Notes under the pieces: generated by a model | Databases searched by the model: none | Seen by the model: the letters and a program-made list of their open reading frames with translations, nothing else | What the model was told of the DNA's origin: nothing | Position numbers and translations under genes: made by a program | Part shown: positions 7,334 through 15,365 of the stretch, in pieces | Layout: every line of letters begins with the position of its first letter | Numbering within the stretch: position 1 is the stretch's first letter | NCBI GenBank assembly: GCA_027578815.1 | Contig: JANBTH010000338.1 | Location: 1-20,305, forward strand | Length of the DNA stretch: 20,305 nt | Source: Coemansia sp. RSA 1804 | Taxonomy: Eukaryota > Kickxellomycota > Kickxellomycetes > Kickxellales > Kickxellaceae | Reading direction: 5' to 3'

Positions 7334-10300
7334 CTAGTTGTTTATTTTAGCCACCTTATCGCCAAACAGCTGGCTCTTTTCCACCGCCAGCATTGGCTGC
7401 AGCGCAACCTTGATGATGGCTCTTCGATGCTTGGAGTCACAGGTGGCAGATCCAGCCAGTTGCGTGAACGAATGCTCAATATCGTCCAGACCGATTCCAG
7501 AAGCCTGCAGCGCTGGATACATGGTGCGGTGCATGGCCTTGCGCAGTACCAGTCCGGGATCGCCCACAGCGTCGATTTTGCGCGCAGCCGATGGATCGTG
7601 GATATAGTCAACTGCCGACTGCTGCTCATTGGATCCAGCGCTGCCCGAGGAGTTGCGGAACATCCACGCCCGGGGCATTCGCGACGATAGCGATGCGCTA
7701 AAGTAAACCATGTCACCCAACAGTCCCAGCGTCTGCGACTGCAGATCGATGAGCGCCGAGTCGCGGAGAACGCCAACCAGCGCATCCACCAGATCCGTTG
7801 CCAGCCACGTGAAAAGACTGGAGCACTGCATCATCGATGCTGCTGCTGCTGCTGCATCGTCGTTTGGCCTGACCAGCGATCCATCCAACCGCCCCACGTA
7901 CGCGTTGACTATTGCTGCGTGCTGCTGCGTTGGCGCCACGTACATTGGCATCAGCGCAACAACAACAAGCGAGGGCACGATGCGAGCCAGCGCCGCCACG
8001 ACCCGGGTTGCTGCCTGCGTGTCCTTGTACTGCAGAGCATCCAGCGCCGTCTCCAGCGTCTTGCCAAACATTGCGCCCGAGTTGAGAATAAACGACCCGA
8101 TTGCGCGGTTTCTGGATCCCTCGCCAATGGCTCCGCCAGTACTACTGCCAGATCCATTGGATATCTGCGAAGAGTTGATGAGCTCGTGCTCGATCTGCGA
8201 TGCCTCTGGAACCAGCTCCGCAATATCCGCAACCAGATCAGACACAAGCTGGCTCCACGACCGCGTCCAGTCGCGGAGCATCTTCTCGTGAACAATATCG
8301 TCGTCTATCGAAACACCATCAGAAGCAGCCAGCGACACATTCTGCTGCTGCTGCTGCTTACCTAGTGCCACTGCTGCAATGTCCTCCTTTGAACTCAGCA
8401 CGGCGCCGCGGGCCAATAGATCGCGCCATTCGGTTTGCAGACGTCGAGAGCAGAACGAAAACAGCGGCGTGAGCCATGCTGGGACAAATCCGGCAACCAG
8501 CGCCATGTTGTGGCTCTGTGGCAACGACGCAGGAGCCGATGCCGACGATGACACCGGCAGTGGCGATGTAATAGCCACTTGCACTGTGTTGAGTCCAGGC
8601 CAGTTGCCTACCGAATCCAGCACCGGACGAACCACATCCGTTAGAAGAATCCGCCAGTGTCGTGCAGACATCGACTCTGCGTCGGCAAACAGGCAGTTGG
8701 CGAACTGTGCAGACAGATCCGGAATGGCTGCACTGACGGGATCAAACATTTCGGGTAGTCGTGCACACTTGCCTAGACATTTGTACGCATATTCGCGGAA
8801 TACACAGAGCGTGTGGTAGATAGCCCGAGTTTCCAAATCCAGTCTATGCTCCTGGCTACTGCTACCGCCATTTCTCCTTGGTCCATCGTCCTGCTGCTGA
8901 CTGTGGCTATCGCCATTGCTACTGCTGCTATTGGCAACTCCTATGATCGAGAGCCGCTCAGCGTTAGAGATCTCGAGAAGCCCAAACAGGCTGCGCCGTG
9001 CCTGAGGCGACTGCCACGGCAAATGCTGCCAATGCGCCGGATTCCACAGCGAATGGATGCATCGCACAAGAAGCAGAATCGTAGGAACCAAATCGCCCAC
9101 ATAGTCGCTCCACAGAGAAGAAGCCAGGTGCTGCCCACTGCTTAACGCGCGGTTCAGATAGATATGCAGCGTGGTGAGGATATGCGAAAGCCTGTTACGC
9201 GCACCGCGGGCGCTGTCGAGGGTCTGCTTTGCATCCGCAGGCAGCACTCCTCCACCTTCTCCCCCACCGCTATTGCTGTGGGCGTACGCTTGGTCCAACG
9301 CAGGCAATCCAAGCAGCATCGTCATGAATGATTCGGGCGACTGTAGCGCAGAACTGAATTCCCCTAGCGAGTCAATAAGCGGACGGATAATAGGCCGCGC
9401 CAGCTCTTTGCGCTCTGCTAGGCCCACGGCAGTGGTGGCCCCAGAGACAAGCGCCAGCTGGAATTCGCCCAGATGACTCTTGATCGTTCCAGCAATGCCA
9501 GGATGGGCCATCCGGCTCTGCACAAGCTGCGACAGATCATTGTAGATCAGCATCAGCGAATCAGGAATAGCCACAGCAAGCCTGACCATGGCAGCCGTAG
9601 CACGTCTGGCAACATTGCGCGTCTCACGAACATCGCCATCCTCGCCCTCCTTCTGCAGCGTCGTTGGCGGCACCAGGTATCCAGCACACTTTTGCAGCAC
9701 CAGGAACAGAAGCGCCCGTGCCTCCTCCGACGACTCAACGGCAGAGCGGCGCAGAAGAAACGAAAACGACGGAAGCGTGTTCAGCTGTCTGGTGGTCAGC
9801 TGTGTGCTGGTTGTCTCGAAAGCAACCACGCGACGACCAAGCTCATAGCAGGGCGCACGGGCCTTGCGAATGGTTGCCACAACATCGTCATCGCCCTCGG
9901 CCAGCGCGTGTTGCTCGGCATCGTCAAGCGTAGAAAGAATCGCATCGACCGTCATAAACGCAGCCTCGATAACTGACTCATGGCCCACGTCCCTTATAGA
10001 AGATGCTTGTTGTTGCTGCCCTGAGGAAAACACCGGAACTAGCGACGGCAGAATCCATCCGACAAACCCTGCAGGGTCCAGATCGCACATCCCACGAACA
10101 ATCGCCAGCAGCCGAGTGCGGAGCTCGCTGGTGAGGAATGTGCGCAGCTCCGTCAGCGACTCGAACTGATCAGCCTCGTCCTCGTCAATCCCAATGGCAT
10201 CGCTGGCGTCTGCCTGCGCGCCCTTGGATATGGCTTCAGAGAGCAAATGGGCCGACCGACACACTCCAAACAACGCAGTCGTCGCATGTTCGGTAAGCGT

Positions 10301-11659
10301 GCTAAAGGTGGCAGCCACGGCGGGTGCGCGAGAAAGCGTGCCGTGCTTGATAATTGCACTCCATCCGCCAAGCGCAACAGAGGCCACCGTGTACCGCTTA
10401 TCCTTGCACAGCGCCATCAGCAGCTCAAGCAATCGCTCTGGATGCGGGAGAACATTGATCTCAAGCTTCTTGCGCGCCCACTGCAGCGCTGCCAGATTAC
10501 TGCAGATCTGCGACACCGATTTAGCCAGCGCAAGTGCATCAGCCGAATCTACCCACGCATTTTCGTTTGCTGGCGCCAGAGTACTGCGATACGCGTCGCC
10601 CATCGCCATCATAACAGCGCCATCGTAGTTCTGTGCAAACTCAAGCACAACCATATCGCGTTCCTCGCCAATAACAGCTATGCGCCGCGAAATAACTTCA
10701 AGCGCCGTGGCCACACGCAGGCGCACAGTGTCGCTCGAAGATGTCTGCAGAAGCAATGCAAGCCGTGGGACCACCTGCGTTGTGCTTAGTGCCTTTACTG
10801 GCACCCAGTCCATAAACACGCCTATCGTGTCAACTAGTGCTACAAGTACCTGCTCATTCACTGCGCCGTCGCTGGTGTGGACTGCCCAGCGCAGAAGCCA
10901 TCCATCCTCGTTCCCAGCCTCAAGCACAATCGGAAGCGGCGCGGCCTTCTTCCCATTGCTGCTACCATTGCCGATATCGTCGCGCACATCGCCGCTCATC
11001 CGGTATCCTGTCGGATAAAGCTCAACGACAACCGACTTTGGAAGCAGCGCACCGACAATTCCGTTAATCAGATCGCTTTTGCGCACGGTGGCCATTGCGT
11101 CCCGGTCATAAACAAACATTTCCTCACCCAGCGTCCTCCAGATGCTCAGCGCCATTTCTCGATGCGCCGACAAAGCAGTAGAAGACGACACGTACAGCTG
11201 CATCAACTGGTTGCTTAGATTGCACCATTGAATGGACGGCCATAACCGAATAATCAGCTGCACCATGACTGACACCAACTTTTCCTTGATGTACGCAGCG
11301 CTTCCCTGTTCGCACGCCTCGAATATCAATCTCCACACTTGGTCACGCAGTTGAAGCATATCGTCGGTTTCGAGTATTCCTCCCGCCGATAATGTTTTAC
11401 CCTTTGACGATGCGTTTCGACGCCAGTGGTGTCGTATCGCATGCTCAATCAGCTGCAGTCCAAAGTGCTGGACCTGAGGCGGTAGCCCACTGCTTGCTGA
11501 CACCATCGATGCCAGCTCAATGCCATGACGCATGGCCTCTGGGCTATCCTTTAAGCGCTGGCAGAACTCGTGCGCTTCTTTTCGTTGTCCTTCTGGTGTG
11601 TCTGCATTGTGCACAAGCTGAAGCATGTAGACCACCTGCTCTACCGCCTGCTTGTTCAT
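7334..11659 (-). CDS. MSN5: Exportin-5/Msn5-like karyopherin (importin-beta family), 1441 aa
   Basis: Predicted nuclear transport receptor that carries cargo (phosphoproteins in yeast Msn5; double-stranded RNA and tRNA in animal exportin-5) through the nuclear pore with Ran-GTP. The N-terminus has the family signature: QRKEAHEFCQRLKDSPEA at ~25-42, then VQHFGLQLIEHAIRHHW at ~63-79, and the Xpo1-like segment YIKEKLVSVMVQLIIRLWPS at ~123-142. The block TLGEEMFVYDRDAM follows at ~176-189. The rest is helical HEAT-repeat-like sequence. Yeast and human members are about 1200 residues; the excess lies in low-complexity loops, such as a Gly-rich loop near nt 9240-9280, a Ser/Asn/Gln loop near 8845-8945 and short Gln and Ala runs near 8340 and 7840. 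Start is the only good ATG; no intron is needed. Exportin-5 fits better than Crm1 or transportin; cargo cannot be read. Confidence 0.85.
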   Translation of the reverse strand: MNKQAVEQVVYMLQLVHNADTPEGQRKEAHEFCQRLKDSPEAMRHGIELASMVSASSGLPPQVQHFGLQLIEHAIRHHWRRNASSKGKTLSAGGILETDDMLQLRDQVWRLIFEACEQGSAAYIKEKLVSVMVQLIIRLWPSIQWCNLSNQLMQLYVSSSTALSAHREMALSIWRTLGEEMFVYDRDAMATVRKSDLINGIVGALLPKSVVVELYPTGYRMSGDVRDDIGNGSSNGKKAAPLPIVLEAGNEDGWLLRWAVHTSDGAVNEQVLVALVDTIGVFMDWVPVKALSTTQVVPRLALLLQTSSSDTVRLRVATALEVISRRIAVIGEERDMVVLEFAQNYDGAVMMAMGDAYRSTLAPANENAWVDSADALALAKSVSQICSNLAALQWARKKLEINVLPHPERLLELLMALCKDKRYTVASVALGGWSAIIKHGTLSRAPAVAATFSTLTEHATTALFGVCRSAHLLSEAISKGAQADASDAIGIDEDEADQFESLTELRTFLTSELRTRLLAIVRGMCDLDPAGFVGWILPSLVPVFSSGQQQQASSIRDVGHESVIEAAFMTVDAILSTLDDAEQHALAEGDDDVVATIRKARAPCYELGRRVVAFETTSTQLTTRQLNTLPSFSFLLRRSAVESSEEARALLFLVLQKCAGYLVPPTTLQKEGEDGDVRETRNVARRATAAMVRLAVAIPDSLMLIYNDLSQLVQSRMAHPGIAGTIKSHLGEFQLALVSGATTAVGLAERKELARPIIRPLIDSLGEFSSALQSPESFMTMLLGLPALDQAYAHSNSGGGEGGGVLPADAKQTLDSARGARNRLSHILTTLHIYLNRALSSGQHLASSLWSDYVGDLVPTILLLVRCIHSLWNPAHWQHLPWQSPQARRSLFGLLEISNAERLSIIGVANSSSSNGDSHSQQQDDGPRRNGGSSSQEHRLDLETRAIYHTLCVFREYAYKCLGKCARLPEMFDPVSAAIPDLSAQFANCLFADAESMSARHWRILLTDVVRPVLDSVGNWPGLNTVQVAITSPLPVSSSASAPASLPQSHNMALVAGFVPAWLTPLFSFCSRRLQTEWRDLLARGAVLSSKEDIAAVALGKQQQQQNVSLAASDGVSIDDDIVHEKMLRDWTRSWSQLVSDLVADIAELVPEASQIEHELINSSQISNGSGSSTGGAIGEGSRNRAIGSFILNSGAMFGKTLETALDALQYKDTQAATRVVAALARIVPSLVVVALMPMYVAPTQQHAAIVNAYVGRLDGSLVRPNDDAAAAAASMMQCSSLFTWLATDLVDALVGVLRDSALIDLQSQTLGLLGDMVYFSASLSSRMPRAWMFRNSSGSAGSNEQQSAVDYIHDPSAARKIDAVGDPGLVLRKAMHRTMYPALQASGIGLDDIEHSFTQLAGSATCDSKHRRAIIKVALQPMLAVEKSQLFGDKVAKINN

Positions 11660-11961
11660 TTTCGCCGAATTGACCCTCGAATGTTTTCACCTTTTCTTAT
11701 TAAGTAGAATACCAACTGTGTAAGGTATACCAAATGAAAAAAATAATAATAAACAAGTAGAACCAGCTGGAGAAAACAAGGAAAGATGAAAAAGTTTAAA
11801 AAAATTTGGCTGTTGGAAAAACATATTTACGCGTTAGCTAATCCAGCAGATTTGCACTGTGATTGGCGGGACCCTTTGTTGGCGTTTTGGACAGTAAAGC
11901 TTTGACAGCATTGGTTGACTTTTCATTTTATCCATTGACAATATGTCGTGTATAAACAGCT
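11660..11961. other. Intergenic: exportin promoter and FunK1 kinase 3' UTR
   Basis: An AT-rich 302-base gap between two minus-strand genes. A CCAAT box in coding orientation (gattggc, 11861-11867) lies ~200 bases before the exportin ATG. No TATA box, RNA gene or additional ORF is evident. Confidence 0.55.
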
Positions 11962-14594
11962 TTAAAAGATGTTGCTAGAGTGAAAGCCCTTTAGCCTGCC
12001 ATAATGGCTTGCTGCCAATAGGTTGGCTCCCAGCAATCCCATGATTTTGTAAAGCAGCTCTTCCACCGTCTGTTTAATGCTAACCTTCGACGCAAAGCCC
12101 TCCATTTGGGTTATTTGTGTGTCAATCTGCAGGACATCGTACAGTGCGCCAAGAAGGCCCATCCAAAGAGCGGGGCAGTTTCGGTCGATGCGTGTAAAGA
12201 ACTTTTGCTTGGAGACAAACCATTTCCGCCTTTCATCGAGAAGCTGTTCGATTGTTGCATGCGCATCCCAAAGCCCTGAGCTGTTGCCGGTTATCCGTTC
12301 GCTACGATGGGCTTTCTCAATGCCGTGCGCCAGAACGTAAAATAGCGATTCAACGTCGTCCATAGGCGATCGGCTGCTTTTTTCGGATAGAACATCCAAG
12401 CTCGCATAGACCATTGTGCCAGTCAATGGGTTGCTGCTGACGCTTGTTCTGCTCTCTTGCGCATCTAGGAAAAGACCGAACTCCCAGTCGATTACCCTTG
12501 CGCTGTTCGCAAGGACCATTAGGTTCCCTGACGATATGTCTCGGTGAAGCACGCGTTTCTCGTTGCCTGACCAGGCTGCATAGATCGTATGCAAATAGCC
12601 ACAGACAACGTCCAAAAGCATCCAGCGATTATGCTCGGATCCGCTACAAAGCTTGCTTATATATTTGCTGATTCCAATCCCGCATTCCTCTAGAATAAGG
12701 ATATCGCAGTTTGCTGCCGCGCACTCTGGGCTGCATGCAATCTCTCCGCCGAACAGAACTTGCGGAATGTTTGGCACGCCCATCTCGTGCAGCAGCTCAT
12801 AGATATACTGCTCAGATCTACGAGAGCTCCGCCGCCATTGGATCTTGACGACAGCCTCAGGTTTGCTGGGCTGGTCTCCACTACACAAGGCAATGTTCGC
12901 CCTATGAACCCATGATGTTGTGCCTATCGGGAATAGAACACGACCACCAAGATAGCCACTGCCAGACAGTTGGACCATGCAGTCCGCATGCTCCTTTGCT
13001 CCAACGACAACCGAAAGCATCGCCTTGCCTTGGGAATCGCTCTGTTCCAATCTACGCAGCCCAAAGCAGTCGCCATAGACACCACGTGGCTGAGGAGCAA
13101 GAAATCCGCATTGCTTGTGACTAAGCATAAACACCATTGCTAGCGTTTGAACAACCGCTTTGCCATTGTTTGTCTCGAACGTCATCTGCTCAGATTCGTT
13201 CTTTGAGTAGACGGACTTTGTTGCAGGATTTACAAAAGGAAGTGTTCCAACTGGTACATGATCGATTTTCCCGCGTGTATTGACCAATAGATGTAGCTCT
13301 TCTTTAAACGAGTAGAGACCGATACAATGCCGCCTTGGCTGTGTTTGCCACATTGAGTTAAAGTAAGAGTATATCTGTCCAAGAACCTGATTCTCGTCTC
13401 CTCTGTTTATGGCCTTAAGCTCACAAACCGCTGCCACATTCGACCATTCCAATGCATTGGTGCCTGCCAAAGCAAATACAAAGTCAGGTTTAAGCTTGCT
13501 AGGCCCCATGAACGCATTGGAGGTATCGCGATGTAGTAGCTGTGCTGATTTGCCGTTATTGTTAACAATGGCGTAAATGCAGTCAAAAAGAATAGACATT
13601 GCTCGCTGAACGTATCTTTCTGCCGTTAGACTATGGCTGACCGCTTCCTTGACAAAGATATTCGATACTGAAAATGTCCTCTGAAACATCTGGCGTATCT
13701 GATACATATTACTAGTAGCGTCGTGCAAAGAACCAAGATCCGGCAGTTGAAGTCCATGTTCCATTAACAAGGCTTGAGTGTTTGTGAATCTGTTGGGTTT
13801 ATCGACCATATACACCCCAATACTCTTCTGGCGTTCCTTTGCGCTTACTCCCGATTGTGTGTTACGGTTGTATGGGGTGGATTCTACATATTTGATGGCA
13901 AATAGAACAAATTTAGGCCATTTGAATCAGTTACAGTCAATATAGCAGAGTATTTAAAGATAATAACAATCAGGCTACTATAATAATAGTAGCAACGAAT
14001 AAATGTTTATATTACCTGTCGTGGCTGGAGTAGTGTTCGCACTAAAATGGACGGGGCGAGACGATTCTCTCGTGGGTGTTTGCGCAAGAGCAGGCGGTAA
14101 AGCTTCTTGCTAGAAATAGACATAAAACAAAGTGCATGGTTCAAATTTAGCTTTCGCAATTCAAAGGAGCAGTTTCATTTTTCTGGTAGAAGCTACTAAA
14201 AATAACAGTGGCTGTTACTTACATATGTGCGGTTAAAGAGACTTTGCTGAGGCATTGCGGAAACTCTACTCATGCTATCGAGACGGGCAAGAACGTTGCG
14301 GTTGGCTTGTCGAAGCTCATTAAAGTAATCTTCCTGTCTTCTATCGCGCTCCTCTTGTCTCCTGTCGCGCTCTTCTTGTCTCCTGTCGCGCTCTCTTTGA
14401 GATTCAACGAGCCCGTTTATTGATTCATAAAGCCGTACCTCTCGCTCCTCTTGCCTTCTATCGCGCTCTTCTTGCCTTCTATCGCGCTCTTCTTGCCTTC
14501 TATCGCGCTCTTCTTGCCTTCTATCGCGCTCTGCTTGAGTTTGAATTAGAAATCTCAGAGCATCAAATACTTGACCCACAGTGGAATCGTTCAT
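11962..14594 (-). CDS. FunK1-type protein kinase with charged-helix N-terminus, three exons, 795 aa
   Basis: Exons on the minus strand: 14594-14223, 14109-14016 and 13883-11962. Introns start GTAAGT and GTAATA and end CTAG and GTAG. Exon 1 ends in phase 0, exon 2 in phase 1; the junctions stay open and the total is exactly 796 codons with stop. Residues ~20-95 are ERDRRQE repeats; ~125-180 is a polar Thr/Pro-rich linker. At ~287-312 the pattern KPDFVF...CELK resembles a PD-(D/E)xK nuclease-like fold. The kinase domain follows: AVVKIQW (Lys502), YIYELL (Glu518), HRDISSGN (602-609, catalytic Asp604) and VIDWEFG (Asp621 in the DFG position). All key kinase residues are present, so an active Ser/Thr kinase is likely. 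FunK1 kinases are fungus-specific, multicopy, and also occur in Crinkler-type effectors. Substrate unknown. Without splicing the kinase frame has only a much shorter ATG start at 13809. Confidence 0.8.
13884..14015 (-). other. Intron 2 of the FunK1 kinase gene
   Basis: 132 bases, from GTAATA (after ACAG) to AATATGTAG. The donor leaves one base and the acceptor supplies two, forming GAA (Glu156). An in-frame TGA inside the intron rules out continuous translation. Confidence 0.7.
14110..14222 (-). other. Intron 1 of the FunK1 kinase gene
   Basis: 113 bases, from GTAAGT (after TAT) to TATTTCTAG, with a possible branch site gctaaat ~40 bases before the acceptor. Reading through would end the protein eight codons later. 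Confidence 0.75.
14330..14398. repeat. 21-bp minisatellite, block A (diverged copies)
   Basis: About three copies of the same 21-bp unit, here with cctgtcgcgctc variants instead of ctatcgcgctc, again encoding ERDRRQE. It is separated from block B by a ~45-base non-repeat segment encoding LYESINGLVESQ. Confidence 0.85.
14444..14536. repeat. 21-bp minisatellite, block B (three perfect copies)
   Basis: The unit cgcgctcttcttgccttcta plus one t repeats identically at 14462-14482, 14483-14503 and 14504-14524, with partial copies on both sides. It encodes the ERDRRQE heptad on the minus strand. Perfect identity suggests recent expansion or homogenisation. Confidence 0.9.
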
Positions 14595-15365
14595 TTTAAG
14601 CAAAATTTTGCTTTTGGAACAAAACTTTTATAAAGAAAAGTGAAATGTACAGTTTGTTTGGAATTCAAAGAATATTAAGGAAAAAGGGAGTCAAGAGAAA
14701 AAAAAAGAGAGTGAAGGGCAATATGCATCAAAGCGAAGTAAATGCCAGCTTTTTGTTTACTTTAATTTTTATGCCCAGCCATTGGCTACCTCGGATTAAA
14801 CGCCCACAAACTAAGCTAATTAAGCATGTGGCTGCAGTAATATTAATCAGATCTGATAATGTGCTTATTCTCGATTGACCAGCGTTGCGGTTGACAATGG
14901 TATTGGGTTCAGACCCTTTCAAGCTCACATATATTGTTAATCGAGGATCCTAGAGATCCTTCGGCATTGTTTGAACTGTTAGCAATTGCGCTGATGTCCC
15001 CAAAAAGAAGCATCAGTTATCAAGCAGCATTTAACATTTTTTCTTTGCTTATTAATAGGCAGTTTCTTTGATATTAAGTGAACTGAGAGACAACAATCAC
15101 AGCCGGATTCACTCAGTGCAGACCCGAGGACAGCAGAATATTGTCAGAGCTACTTCCCATTAGCAATGGCACCTTGCGGATGCAGTTTCTGTTTCTAGCT
15201 GATCTCCACAAGGGAGTATGGTGGTAACCCATAGTGGGGTCGGCAAATAAATCAGTTTCATCATCATCCGAATAAAACACGGCTATTGTTGAAAATTTTG
15301 TTATTATTATTACCATCTTTTCTTTTTCTCTCTTTTTTCGTTCGTAAAATCCTGCCTTTTCAACC
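14595..15365. other. Divergent promoter region between FunK1 kinase and TEL2
   Basis: AT-rich with one richer patch. For the kinase (minus), TATAAAAG lies at 14625-14632, only 31 bases from its ATG, and a CCAAT box (attggc) at 14781-14786. A small inverted repeat aggatc-ctaga-gatcct lies at 14944-14960. Bases 15085-15230 are visibly richer in GC than the surroundings and open in both directions, without a supportable gene. For TEL2 (plus), a CT-rich run (15318-15363) precedes caaccATGG, a strong start context. Confidence 0.55.
14625..14632 (-). promoter_or_regulatory. TATA box of the FunK1 kinase gene (candidate)
   Basis: TATAAAAG on the minus strand, identical to the octamer before the zinc-finger gene. 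Its distance of ~30 bases to the ATG at 14594 would imply a leader of only a few bases, so either the leader is very short or the element is not used. Confidence 0.35.

Noticed and set aside
14330..14536. CRISPR-like direct repeats
   Set aside because: The 21-bp units are contiguous without spacers, keep the reading frame of a spliced gene, and the genome is eukaryotic.
14880..14960. tRNA-like segment (gggttcagaccc and nearby dyads)
   Set aside because: The T-arm loop has the wrong length and no acceptor or anticodon arms can be paired around it.
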